Assembly (NCBI GenBank): GCA_031771865.1 | Contig: JASISA010000025.1 | Coordinates: forward strand, 2,914,001-2,978,000 | Direction: 5' to 3' | Length of the DNA stretch: 64,000 nucleotides | Source: Nothophaeocryptopus gaeumannii | Lineage: Eukaryota; Ascomycota; Dothideomycetes; Mycosphaerellales; Mycosphaerellaceae | Position numbers and translations under genes: made by a program | The notes under the pieces: model-generated | Seen by the model: the letters and a program-made list of their open reading frames with translations, nothing else | Told to the model about the DNA's origin: nothing | Database searches by the model: none | Shown: in pieces, positions 21,903 through 33,466 of the stretch | Layout of the letters: each line of letters starts with the position of its first letter | Numbering within the stretch: the stretch's first letter is position 1

Positions 21903-23090
21903 TCAAGGCTTCAGGATGACCATGCAACATAGGACACATATCAGTCCCATCAAGCGACCTGGTGTGGTGGCGCTCATGGACGATGGCCCCGATGCCGCGG
22001 TCTGAATAGCGGGCGAGGATGAAGATGATGCAACGGCGAAAGTGATGCTGTCAGTTGAAGATGTGCTCTGAGTGGCTGCATCGCTGTTGGCAGTCTGTGT
22101 TGCGTCTATGACCGTGCTCTCGGCAGAAGTAGAGGTCAGGTCAGAAGCAGACCGATCTGCTAAAGATGTCTGCTCCACAGCAGATTTCGTTGGCGTAGAA
22201 GCGCTTGTGGGATCGACTTGGAACCCGTTCACAACAACGGGACTGTCGGTGATCGAGGTCGTACTGTCGGTGCTGGAAGATGTGACATCGAATTGTGGGG
22301 CCGTGCCGATCGAATCCGCATAACTGGACGGCAGCTCAACCGTCTCGGTCTGGAAGACAGTGGATTCAGCCGTGGACATTGTGGTGTCAGAGGTGGTCGT
22401 GATTTCTGCTGAGGTCGCAGAGAGCGTTGAAGTCTTCTTCAGATCAGCCAAAACCGGGGTGAAGATACATGCATGCAACTCACGAGTGGCGCATATGATC
22501 CCGTATCAATAGGACTCTCGCTCCGGATGGCCCACTGTACTTCGTAGCCTTCCGCCTCAGCAAGCAGCTCAGTCTGAACAGCATCTCCATCGCTGCTATC
22601 TTCATATACTGCGAGCCCACTCGATTGGTTGGACGCGAACGGGACGAAAATGACTCCATTGTTCAGGCCAGTGCTGTTGAAGATCTGATATTGGCCAGCG
22701 TCGCCGCCGCATGGAAGGACTTGTGGAGAGCTGAGACATCCACCAGTCGTGCAATTGGCGAAGAGACAGAAGTAGCCGTCGGACCATTTCGATCGCAGGG
22801 CGTAGACGCCTTGGGTAGGGTCGGCGCCAGCTGGTGTGAACTGCCAAAGTGAAGAGTCGTTGACGTCGCTCAGCTGCAGTGGGAGGATGTCAGAAGTGCC
22901 GGATACTGACAGTCAGCGATGTCAGTCGAATTCGCGTAGAGCACATCATATCTCACTCACTATTCTGCAGACCAAGGTAGTAGTCGGATGCGGAGGCCTG
23001 AATGCTGAACCATGTATCGGAAGGTATGCCTGTGACGAGGGCGGCGAGAGGTGAGTAAGCCATGATTGATGCCGTTACTGCCGATACCAT
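21903..23090 (-). CDS. secreted Ser/Thr-rich surface protein, possibly GPI-anchored
   Basis: Exons on the minus strand: 22961-23090, 22484-22905 and 21903-22436; introns of 55 and 47 bp start GTGAGT. The product is 361 aa. A hydrophobic start may be a signal peptide. Residues ~22-185 form a globular domain with six Cys/Trp-containing strands ('TWFSIQASASDYYLGLQN', 'SLWQFTPAG', 'YFCLFANCTTGGCL', 'VQWAIRS') that resembles beta-trefoil lectin-like domains. A ~150-residue Ser/Thr-rich stalk follows. The end is a small-residue site followed by a hydrophobic tail ('LMGLICVLCCMVILKP'), which fits a GPI signal or a membrane anchor. A cell-wall or surface role is inferred; ligand unknown. Confidence 0.75.
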
Positions 23091-23782
23091 GGAGATGTGA
23101 AGATGGGGTAAGAAGGTGGAGGTAGGTTGTCAAGAAGCAATCCGGAGGAGGTATTTCTGTTGAAGAAGTACTGGAGTGAGGTTTGTTTTGAGATGAGGCT
23201 CGGACACGGAAACATGCATATGCAAGCCAAGATCGGATTTGAACTGGAATCGGATTGTATCACCGTCGTTGCCGGGTGTAGAAGGCACCTTGTACACACA
23301 GCTTACCGTGGCGTCGCCGCCTGGTCGTGGAAGGGGTCGGCATGCCGAGGAGGGGCTGCCGGCACACTGACGCACCTGCCAGCACACAACATCACCGCTG
23401 ACATGTGAGGATGGGAAGTGATGGAGATGTGAGGCATTGGATCAGACCTGATGTTGTTGTTGCCCCGACGATGGGGATGCAGCGGAGCTGGAATGCCTGG
23501 CGGAAAGCTGGTCCAAGCTCACTTCTTGGCACGGCAAGCCACCTTCGAAAGCGAACACTCACGTCCTGTCGTTTCACTCTTGTACACAACACCATCACTG
23601 GGATTTCATCACTTCCTTGCAAGCACGCGCGGGCACTCGCATACCGCATCTGTCAAGCTTCTGACACCCAGCGCAGAACACGACGGAGCTGGTGAGCGGG
23701 CAGCACGCGAAGCCAACCCGCATCAAAGTCGCATTGATACGCGTACAAAGGCGCGCAACGACAGCACCAGCTTTCGGAATGT
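23091..23782. other. intergenic, no gene seen
   Basis: This region lies between the 5' end of the surface-protein gene and the 3' end of the monooxygenase gene, both on the minus strand. No supported gene or repeat. Confidence 0.45.
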
Positions 23783-25401
23783 CTATCGTAGGCCTTCTAT
23801 CGCCCAATCTGGAATCGGCTCCTGAGGCTTGGTGACAGCAGGCTCTGCCGAGTAGTATGGAGGGTCCTCCTGATAGACCTCATATTTATACCTGCTACCA
23901 ATATGGTCATCTCGCAGCCGATTCTGTCCCTCACCAAATGCCTTCTCCCGGATCGTCAGGCCGTCCTTGGCGCCCTTCTCTGGGTAGAGACCACGGCGGC
24001 GAAGCTCCGGAATCAAGAGCTCAACAACATCTTCGAATGTGCCAGGAGTCGTGACATACGCGACATTGAATCCGTCGAGATCGGTCTCGTGGATCCAGCG
24101 CTCCATCTCATCCGCCACTGTGGCAGGAGACCCGATACCAACTGGCCCAAGCCCTCCGATTGCAGCCTTCTCGGCAACGACTCGTGGCGTCCATTCCGGC
24201 ACCTCTTTGCTGGTCGTGGTAAAGGCAGACATCATAGATGTGACCTTGTTAGCCTCCTGCGAATCTGACTCCGTAATTCTTTTATCGAGCGGAATCTTCG
24301 AGATGTCGATGCCTGTCCAGCCGGAGAAGAGCACCAGACCGCCAATTGTGGAGGCATTCTTCTTGATCGTCTCATACTTTTCCCAGGCTTCCTCGTCCGT
24401 TCTGCCAATTATGGGCGTGAATGTGCCGAAGAACTTGACTGACTGCGGATCTCGACCCTCTGCTGCGGCGAGCTTCCGGATGTTGGCAATCTTCGGTTTA
24501 AGCACTGCTGGACTATGTGCCGAGACGAAGATGGCCTCTGCGTGTCGCGACGCAAACTGGGAGCCTGCCGATGATGTACCAGCTTGGAATAAAAACGGTG
24601 TTCGCTGTGGCGAAGGATCGGTGATGTGTCGACTCTCCAGGTTGTAGTATTTTCCGTGATGGCGAATGTGGCGGATCTTGTCAGGGTCAAAGTACACGTC
24701 CTTCTCAGCATCGGCGACTATGGCTTCATCACTCCAGGACCCTTCCCAGAGCTTGTAAAGGACACGCATATACTCGTCGGCCTGTGCATATCGTTCATCA
24801 TGCTCGATGGGTGAATCGATACCGATGGCTTTGAAGGCTGCCTTCTTCCATGAGGTGACAATGTTCCATGCGATCCGGCCGTTCGTCATATGATCGAGTG
24901 TGCTAAAGCGTTTTGCCAACAGGAACGGAGGCTCAAAGCTCGTCGATGCTGTAATGCCGAAAGCCAAGTTTTTCGTGACTGCTGCCATTGCTGATATGGG
25001 AATCGTAGGATCTGTCATCGGCCATTGCGCTGCCCTCCGGATGCAATCGTCAAGACTGTTATTGTACGTGTCATACCCTCCATACGTATCTGCGAGGAAC
25101 AAGGCGTTGATGTCGCCCTTCTCCAGCAGCTTTGCTAAATCGATCCAGTAATCTAATCGTCGCTTGGTGGTACTTCGATCCTTGGGGTCCTTCCACTGGC
25201 CAGGGGACAAGTGACCAATTGCTGACTCGGAATTAGCTCTCTGGTCACCACTTAGAGCTGGACGGCATTCTTACTGGACATATCAAAGGCGTTCAGCAGA
25301 ATCTGCTTCTTTGGATGGGTGCCATTGACTCCATTCACCCCATTCACCCCATTCCTCTCGTGAAAGCCGTTGAGTTTCTCGCTTCCACCTGTTGACCCCA
25401 T
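23783..25401 (-). CDS. FMN-dependent monooxygenase, NtaA/SnaA/DszA (luciferase-like) family
   Basis: Exons on the minus strand: 25275-25401 and 23783-25221, with a 53-bp intron (GTAAGA..CAG). The splice restores the family start 'LLNAFDMSTIGHLSPGQW'. The product is 521 aa. The luciferase-like fold is shown by 'RLDYWIDLAKLLEKG', 'LFLADTYGGYD', 'EPPFLLAKRFSTLDHMTNGR', 'AWNIVTSW' and 'FLFQAGTSSAGSQFA'. Members use FMNH2 supplied by a reductase to oxidise chelators, sulfur heterocycles or long-chain substrates. The N-terminus has an Asn-Gly-Val repeat, (NGV)3. It is divergent from a DAL5-type permease with about 600 bp between starts, suggesting joint control of uptake and oxidation of one nitrogen or sulfur source. 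Confidence 0.93.
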
Positions 25402-25997
25402 CTTGGCAGTTGCAACTCGAACCTAGCCGCCGGCTTTCGCTTTGATACGCAAACCTTCGTTGAATGATGTTCGAATTGGCAGCTATCTCAGATAATGTAG
25501 CTCCCACGGCCTCTCGCCGTACCTGCACCTCGCCGTACCTGCTGACTGGCGGATGAAGCTTTCATGAGCACGCCATTGGAGATCCGCATTGCTTCACGCT
25601 CCCACCTGTGCTCTCAACAACATGGCAGTGGATGACAAACATCTTATCGACTGGACATCTCGCGTGCTTTCCATGCGGCTCGTCGGCAAGAGGCCGAACA
25701 AGTCTGCCACCAATAGTATCTTAAAAATAATTCAGCTGATACCCGCCGAAGATGGCGAGCGCGTGAAGCAGGATGCGGCCACCGGCTAGGCATCCTACTA
25801 CGCCATGAAGAAACACCTTAACGAGCTCTGCAAACCTGCCAAGATGGATCGTCCAACCGAAGGAGAACAGAGGCGATCTACCGACAGATTTTGTCCTTGA
25901 TCACCACAACTCACCTCTCAATCTATCAAGCGCATCTCAACAATAGCACTCTTCGCTAAGGTGCGATACGATCTGAACCCAACAAAGAACAAGCGGC
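25402..25997. promoter_or_regulatory. shared divergent promoter region of monooxygenase and permease
   Basis: Both flanking genes are transcribed outward from this 596-bp spacer. A 55-aa ATG frame (25622-25789) is followed, past a TAG, by more protein-like sequence in the same frame; it may be a relic or an untranslated leader. No specific operator could be assigned. Confidence 0.4.
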
Positions 25998-27662
25998 ATG
26001 GCCGACCTGAACACTGATCTCAAGACGGAACAAAGCCCTGACGTACAGTCCATCGCCTCTGAGCCACCTCAAAATGTCGCAGAAGCCGGTAGCAGAGAAG
26101 CATTTCTGGCCTCATTCACACGGCAGGATGACAAGAGCATCATGAAGAAAGTCGACAGACGCTTTCTGTTCCTCATTGGTCTTCTGTACATGACGAAGAA
26201 TGTAGGCAGTACTGCACATCGCAGTTGCTCCAGCACGCTGACAATATTAGATCGACTACACCAATGCTGCCAATGTCAAAGTCTTGCAAGTCGGGCAAGC
26301 GCGAAACATTCTCCATGAGTTGCACATGACTGCCGATCAATACAACTGGGTCCAGTCAATCTACTTTATCAGCTACATCGTCTTCGAGGTTCCATCGAAT
26401 CTGCTTCTCAAGAAGATGACACCGCGAATATGGCAGTCTCGTATCATCTTGTCTTGGGGTATTGTTCTTGCCTGCCATGCAGCTATTCAGAACAAGGACT
26501 CGTACTATGCACTTCGCTTCCTGCTCGGCATGATGGAAGCTGGCCTATTTCCGGGACTTGCGGCGCAGCTTTGCAGTTGGTATCGAAGCGATGAGATGGG
26601 CAAGCCGATCATGTGGATGTTCGGTATGCAGAATCTGTCGGGTGTCGTTGGGTCCTTACTTGCCTACGGTATCAGCTATATGAACGGGCTGTGTGGCATG
26701 AGTGCATGGAGATGGTGAGTGCGATCGTTGTCGTTTTGATGCAGTAGCTGACCGATACCAGGGTCTACCTACTCGAGGGCCTCTTCACAATACTCCTTGC
26801 AGGCGTAGTCTTCCTCGTCCTACCCGACTACCCGAAATCCCCACGCTCCAACAAATGGCTCACTCCTCGCGAACAAGAATACCTCGAAGTCCGCCTCTCC
26901 GAAAACGCCCCGCTCACAGACGAACCAGCCTTCGTCAAAGCCGAAGTCACCCGGGCCCTTAGAGATCCACGCACCTACTCCTTCATGCTCAATCAACTTC
27001 TCATAAACCTCGGAGGCTACGGTCTGAGCTGGTACCTTCCTACCATAACCACCAACCTGGGCTTCGCTGGCCTTCCCCGCAATCAACTGCTCAACATTCC
27101 ACCCGCCGCTGCCTCCGTCTTGGCCATCATCATCGCTGGAAACCTTCTAGATCGAGCTTGGGTCACCAGACCTGTCTTCACACAACCCATCATGGCCGGC
27201 TGTGTTGTCTGCTTCATCCTCTTCTTCACCATCACCTCGCGCATCGGAATCTACATCGCCTGCGTCCTCGGAAGTATGTTCTACGCAGTCTACTTCATCC
27301 CTTTCTGGGCTTGGCGCTCCAGTACCCTCCGCGGCATGACGGGCTCAGCATTCGCTCTCGCCTTTCAAAGCTGCATTGGACAAGTTGGAGGGGTTGTGGG
27401 ACCACAGTTATTCCAGAGTAAATGGGCGTATAATGGGTATAAGAATAGTTTTGCGATTTGTGCGGCGAGTATGATGGGTGCTTGGGTGTTTAACCTTTGG
27501 ACTTGGTGGTTGACGACGGGGGTGGAGGAGGATGTCAGGAGGGTTAGGAGGGAGAGAATTAGGGCAGAGAGGGCGGGGAGGGTTTATGGTGGGGAGGATG
27601 TGAGGGTTGAGGAGAAGAATATATTTGGAGCTCTGGGGCGGGGAGTAGGTGGGGAGGTTTGA
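25998..27662 (+). CDS. MFS transporter, DAL5/allantoate permease (anion:cation symporter) type
   Basis: Exons: 25998-26201, 26251-26714 and 26762-27662; introns of 49 and 47 bp. The product is 522 aa with 12 membrane segments. 'KVDRRFLFLIGLLYMTKNIDY' in pieces, 'YNWVQSIYFISYIVFEVPSN' and 'RFLLGMMEAGLFPGLAAQL' are hallmark positions of the ACS family (allantoate, nicotinate, biotin, cysteine-type carriers). The splice joining 'TKN' to 'IDYTNAANVKV' rebuilds the conserved end of TM1. The substrate is likely an organic anion. The divergent FMN monooxygenase suggests the imported compound is a sulfonate- or aminocarboxylate-like nutrient, which is inference. Confidence 0.93.
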
Positions 27663-27987
27663 TGCTTGGAAGTTTGGTATGTTGACGCTGATTTGAGCGC
27701 TCTTTGGTCTCAAGTGTTGACGGAAGTGAAGTCAGAGGCCCTGCTGCTTCAGTGATGCGAGAAAGGTGAGGGAACCCAGATTGCTCCGTCGAAGTCGTCG
27801 GTGTTTGTCAACCGCAGCTTCCTCTCCGTGTTCAGGTCGGTAGGCGTGACTGCCAAAGCGCAGACACGCGGCGCTCGAGCCGTAGAATAGCGACTTCCGA
27901 AGCTGACGCCTGCCGATCCACTTCTCGACTTCATCCTTTTCGCAGATACCCACCCACACGCAAGCGCGGACATCCAATACCGTCGAC

Positions 27988-29526
27988 ATGTCTATGACCG
28001 CCATCTTTTTCACTACCAAAGCTCCCAGAACTCGAAGCGACCGGTATGACTCGCTTCCTCAAGCGGGCCAGAATGGTGCCAACGGAACGCTCTGGTCTAA
28101 GGTGCATCTCATTCAGGCGCCACCTCCTCCGACGCCAATCACTCGTATCGGATGCATACCAGTGTCCGCGATCCAGAGATCGAAGGCAACCGACAATCTA
28201 CAGCGGCGTCCTTCAGAGATGTTCGCTACGATGATTGATTACCTCGATAAGTCCGACCTTATCTCTTTACGAAGGACGAAGAATCGGCGACTTCTCAAAG
28301 AGACCGAAAAGGCTTTCGTCAACGCTTTCTTTGCGTCGATCACTGTACTGCCTTGCTTCGAGAAGAGCTTGGATACGGCCATACGCATCACTCAAGATCC
28401 TTACCTCGGTCAAACAGTACGCAACCTTGCCATCAGCATCTGCAAGATCCCTCAACGAGATCAATACAGCGTGACATGCGGCAAGTGCAAAGACTGCGCA
28501 TGGGAAACCTTGCGCCGCCTAAACGACCCTGGATGGCGTCGCTTTCTACAACTCTCCGACCACCTGGACTCACTTCGGGGTATAAAGCTGGAACTATCAC
28601 CATCGGAAGGCCAACAAATGCGCGCTTTACACGAAAAGTAACAGGAGTTTTGGGCTTCAGGACGCGCACCCACTAAGCTAGGAATGCTGCTCCGCAATCT
28701 TAAACAGCATGGAAAACTGTCATCTGTTGAGATTGTTGATGGAGCTCGACAAATTGAATTTCCCCATCCGGAGCCGCATGGCATCACCTGCGCGTAGCAT
28801 GAGCTGGAAGACGAGTGTGGTCATGTTCTTCCCCCAGACCCGGCATCATACGAAATCTTCTATGCCGGTTTATGCGAACTCGGCCGGCCAGGGAGGGATC
28901 TCACACGCTTCTCCATCAATACGACCGACTGGGCGGCCCCTCTTGACCGCATACTTGCCTGCACAACTTTGCCACTCCGCTTTCTTGACGTCTGTCGGTC
29001 AGCCTTTCGAAGACTCGGCAGGCTGGAAATTGCTTTCTGGACTACCGAACCCGACAATGCTGAGGACCTCAATCGTTTCCATCGTCGTCTGAAATGTTTT
29101 TGGCACATTATCGGGAGCAACAAGGACTTGGAGCACTTGAGAATAACCTACAGAGTTGTGTGGGGAGGGAGCTCCAATGGGGAAGACGCGTGTGATGAAG
29201 GATACTTCGACAATCAAGATATCGATTGTGACCTCTCCGTCGACTTCTTATTGTAGCACACTTCCCCAAGGCTAAAGTGCTTGGTTCTCGATGGGCCAGA
29301 TTTTCATGCCAAGATTCTGAAGGCTTTGGTCGGTAGACATCATCCGGACCTCAAAATGGCGTTGACGAAATGCGATATAGTCAACGTTAACGAGACCGTC
29401 GGCGAAATTCTTGAGGTCGAGGGCGAGCAGCTGAGACTGGACACGGCGTTGAAGCAAATGACTGGCAATGATGAGATCGAGGTGGGGGCCTTGACAAGGG
29501 AATTCACACTCCTCAATGACTTGTGA
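27988..29526 (+). pseudogene. F-box-like gene 1 with three in-frame stop codons
   Basis: One frame runs for 513 codons from ATG 27988 to TGA 29524-29526 without any frameshift but contains TAA 28639-28641, TAG 28795-28797 and TAG 29254-29256. All parts are protein-like on both sides of each stop. Residues ~75-115 resemble an F-box ('RRPSEMFATMIDYLDKSDL', 'SLRRTKNRRL') and align with genes at 31389 and 31820. Later parts resemble the LRR-like region of such proteins ('LGRLEIAFWTTEP', 'HLRITYRVVWGG'). Each stop would need one C-to-T change from a Gln codon (a TAG could also come from TGG). No splice sites were found that would remove them. A normal member would be a substrate receptor of an SCF ubiquitin ligase. 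Confidence 0.65.
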
Positions 29527-30068
29527 GTTGGACAATCACTGGACATAAGATCGAAAGAGGAGCAATGATGCTTTGCGGATTTCGAGAGGAAACTTTTGTG
29601 GATCTGGCGGAACGAGCAATGCGCTCAAGTCGCTAGATCGAGATACTGGATATACTTTGAGCTTTTGAAAGCCCGATATCGTTTTATATCTGCTTCGAGT
29701 CCGACCATGTCTCTTCAAGCACACAGCGGCATGAAGGTCGTCCAGCGGCGATCCATCTGATATCACAGGGGCCTGCTACGCCCAAAGGGGCATTTCATGT
29801 CGACGGACGTAGCTGCTGCAGCCGTGGTGTCCAATTGTAATGCCGTGGTAAGAAACCATTGCGGGAAAATGCGAGCTATGCGTACAAAAGTCAGAAGCAC
29901 CTTCGATGCTCTGTCGAGACAGCATATAGGGCTATGGATAGCACTGGAACATTGGATGCGATATGTAAGAGATGAGCTGCGTAAAATTATGACCTGAGAT
30001 TTCTCGGCACTCTTGCGTGACCGCTTCCACGTAAAGTGCGTGGAAAATCGCAAACAGTGTTTCCAGAC

Positions 30069-30407
30069 ATGTTCGTTGTTTCATGTGCCGCCAAGTCTTG
30101 GCATCTTGCAGTCAGTCTGTGCGGTTCCCACGTGCCTGAGCAAGATACTTGTGACATGCTTGCAAATAGACTCACGCTCAGCAGGACTTTCTTCAATGTG
30201 GAATGCGTGTTTGTGCTAGTGAGCGGTCGCCTTCCTAACTCGCCAGCCAAGCAGCAGAAGTACATGGCCCATCATGTCCCTTCGCTCATACGTGGTAAGC
30301 AAATTCTCAATTGGTGGAACGTCAGGGGGGTAAACGTGCGTGAGAAGATGGATGTGAAGGCTCACGCGGAGTCGAAAGCATTGTACACGCTGACCAGGTC
30401 GTATTGA
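30069..30407 (+). CDS. hypothetical 112-aa ORF
   Basis: ATG 30069 starts a frame with protein-like composition ('CAAKSWHLAVSLCGSHVPEQ', 'KQILNWWNVRGVNVREKMDV') that is also open upstream. No domain is recognised and no TATA or splice context was found. It lies among decayed F-box genes and may be a relic. Confidence 0.3.
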   Translation: MFVVSCAAKSWHLAVSLCGSHVPEQDTCDMLANRLTLSRTFFNVECVFVLVSGRLPNSPAKQQKYMAHHVPSLIRGKQILNWWNVRGVNVREKMDVKAHAESKALYTLTRSY

Positions 30408-30574
30408 AGCCTGATCTGCTACATCAGCCGCTGAAATTGCTGAAGATGACTAGAATCCCCGCGCTGGATCAAGACAATGGCCGCTCGTACCTGCATATTG
30501 CCAACATAGTTGTCAAGGGATCCATTCCCTGGGTACTTCATACCTCGCTTGCTGCCGAACTGTGTTTGTCCCTC

Positions 30575-31389
30575 TCATATTTCGTCGATCGACGCAATGT
30601 GTGCCATCTCCGTCTGCTCATCAACCTCCACTTTCGCCGCAGTTGCTTCTTGCAGTGCTCTCTGGACCGTCCTCGCTTCACCCGCACTCTCACTTTTACA
30701 CAATTCGCAATCTTCAAGCTCAATCTTCTCCAGCTTAGGGTGCTCCTTCACCCAGTTCACTATGGTCTCCACATCCTCAAAGCCGCCGACAAGCTTCAAC
30801 GTGGTGAGTTGACAGAACTTTCGACCTAGCAGCGACTCGGTGACGCTGAACGGATCGGCCACGACCTCGGACTCTTCTTCTCCTTCTTCTTCTTCTTCGC
30901 GGCCAATTCGCTGCTAATGTTGTCCTTGGCGGGCTCGCATCCTCCTCCATTCCTCAAGAAGCTTCTAAATCCGGACGGCTTCGGCTTGGCACGCTCGACA
31001 TCAGTGAAACAAAGCGTCTCGAGTTTGCGTAATGTTCGAAGTCGGCAGAAGATGCTCGTCATAAGCCACTAATCGGTCTCGGTCTCGATCATGGAATTCA
31101 TCTGGGTACGTAGTCGGCGACAATCGGCGGCCTCCAAGACGCAGATGTTAACCTTGACGACCGCCAGCCCAAACTTCTTGCTGTTGACGATGTCCAAGGC
31201 TGTGCGGATACTCAATTCGATGCAAGGCAGGATAGTGATCTCAGAGAAACAGATCGTGACGCAGCTGCGCAGAGCCTTCGCGTGGCATTCTTTACTCGTG
31301 AGTCGCAAGGCCTTGATATCACTTCGCTCGAGCTTGTCGGCGATAAGTTCGAAGACCTCCGGCGGAAGACCTTGAAGTGTTGCAGGCAT
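30575..31389 (-). pseudogene. F-box-like gene 2 with in-frame TAG and a frameshift
   Basis: ATG 31389 opens a typical F-box ('LPPEVFELIADKLERSDI', 'KALRLTSKECHAKAL') right at the N-terminus. The frame meets TAG at 31069-31071 and then continues protein-like in the same frame ('WLMTSIFCRLRTLRKLETL'). A one-base slip in a GAA run near 30890 moves the frame, after which an acidic stretch and an LRR-like part follow ('CQLTTLKLVGGFEDVETIV', 'HPKLEKIELEDCELC') to TGA 30575. With one nonsense codon and one frameshift the gene is probably dead. It is oriented opposite to the F-box genes on either side. Confidence 0.65.
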
Positions 31390-31819
31390 GGTTGGGTCTG
31401 GTTGTCATGCTTGTGTATGCTAGGGACTTCGAGTACGGTCTTTCGCACGGCAGAATCTAGGTGTTGATGCTGCGTTTGATTGGCATGCCTGCTCGATTCT
31501 GCGAGTGAAGGTGAAGGTGATCTTGAGCGTGGACGCCAAGCGGGCGTCACTTTCACATGCGCCACCGGCGAGTTTTCGGAAGCTCGGGCCGTTGCGCTAA
31601 CAATCAAAACTCCGCCTTCAAACGAGACTCCGCGCACTTCGACGAATTTCCATTGTCTGGACACCGATCCGTCGAGACAAGAAGCCACAAAACTCATCCG
31701 CCGATGACCCTGACGGCGGCACTGCGAGCACACCCAATCTCCCCCTACCGATCACAAACGTGGAGAACGACGCCACGCCTGCGACTCAGTGCCCGCTAGC
31801 ACCAGCCAGACTCGACTCG

Positions 31820-32938
31820 ATGCCCGCGAAGCTCTTCGAGAAGATCGCCGAATGCCTACCAGTAAACAACCTCAAGGCATTGCGTCTTGTCAAACGAGAG
31901 TGCAACTCTAAAGCGCTTCGCACCTTCACGAGCGCTTTCTTCGAGGATGTCAGCGTTCTCTTGTGCTATCCGAAAAGCATCAAGATTGCCGTCGGCATTG
32001 CTAACCATCCGGTGTTCGGTCGAGCTGTCTCGAGGCTTGCATTATGCATTGATGTCATTCCCGTGGCTCTCGACTTCTATGACCCGCGCTCTCCTACTCC
32101 CTACGATCCATCCGTTTACGACTAGTGGGCAAGCGAATTGAAAGGGGAGTTGCGTGAGCTTCGACGACAGCAAGACAACATGTGCAAGGAGAAACGGGAC
32201 GTTCAACTTTTGACACCCGTTCTCAAGAAGGTGGGCGACAACGGCAGACCAGTGTCAATCTCGATCACCAACACGGTCGACACACAACCGAAGCCATCTG
32301 GCTATTCCGCCTTTCTTGAGGACTACGGAAAATGCGACTATTTCCCGGAGCGTCTCGACTTCTTGATAGCTACCTTCGATATCATCTCAGCGGCTGGAAT
32401 TGTACTAGAAGAGCTGAAAATGGCATCGCCGTCCAAGCTGTGTTTGCCGGTGCATCCTGCAAGTCAGCCGGTGCAACTGTGGCGTTCTATGGACTTAGGC
32501 TTTGGCTTCGCGAAGAGACTCGAGCTTTCCGTGTGTGGCATTGGAGACGGGAACCGAAATCCCTACCAAGATGCCCGAGCATTTTTTGGACGAATCGCCT
32601 CGATGCCGCAGCTCCAGGCGTTGTCCATCCAAATCGATTCGCTTTACGACGAGGACGATGAGGAAGTCATGAATGGTCTGTTGAACGTAGGATTCCCGAA
32701 ACTCGATCGACTCAAGGTCCAAGATTCTGGCGCCTCCTTCTTGGCGTTAACATCTTTCGCGAGACAGTGTCCAGCTCTTCAAGAGTTGGATCTCGAGGGC
32801 GTCTACATCTACGACTGCCAAACACGCACGGGCGAGTCGATTCAGGACGCTCTCGCACGCAGGACGGGTCTGCCTCGCGTCATCACAGACGACTATGTCG
32901 AAAAGGTGGCGCACCGAGTGACGCACGATGACTTCTGA
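31820..32938 (+). pseudogene. F-box-like gene 3, open frame interrupted by a single TAG
   Basis: ATG 31820 starts an F-box ('MPAKLFEKIAECLPVNNLKA', then 'LRLVKRECNSKAL'). The frame is open for 373 codons to TGA 32936-32938 except for one TAG at 32123-32125. Past it comes a clearly coding-like C-terminal part with LRR-like strands ('FAKRLELSVCGIG', 'MPQLQALSIQIDSL', 'FPKLDRLKVQDSG', 'CPALQELDLEGVYIYD'). The context Asp-TAG-Trp is the same as in the F-box gene at 31389. Either this is a young pseudogene, two products are made, or the stop is bypassed. A gene caller might split it or place an artificial intron here. Confidence 0.65.
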
Positions 32939-33466
32939 ATCCTGGTGTAACACCGTATCGAAGCAGTGTGAAGAAAGAGCGAGATGCGAAGAGTGACCAA
33001 AAGTTCCGGCGACAGCCCAACGGCGCAGCAACAGTCCATGCGCTCGAGACTGCAGATAGGCAGCGTTGTGTGGTTTGGTCGTCTCGAGGGGCTGGGCAGC
33101 AGGATGAGTGTGCCTCATGGGTTGCGTAATGCGAAACAGGCTGTGGAGATATGCATTCGTGTCCATTGGAGAGGTATTCCACGCTGTATTCGTCAAGTGG
33201 GAGGGAGCTATGCTAGCGCCAGGGTGCTCTCAAGCGGAGAGACGACTTGCGCGTCAGTTGGCAGAAGGCAGAGGACCAATTGTAGGTTTGAGTGGACCAT
33301 GGTCGGCGAGTCGTTAGTTCTGAGCATTGTCGTATGAGTCCTTTGGGCAATCTCTTCACAAGCCATACCAATGTCTTCACGTGCGATTCGCTCTATCCGA
33401 TACTCCGTCCGTGTCACTGCTGAAACGTGATGTGAATCTGATGTCCTCCAGTCGAATTGACCTTCG
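32939..33466. other. intergenic, no gene seen
   Basis: This is the spacer between the convergent 3' ends of F-box gene 3 and the ankyrin gene. No supported feature. Confidence 0.4.
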
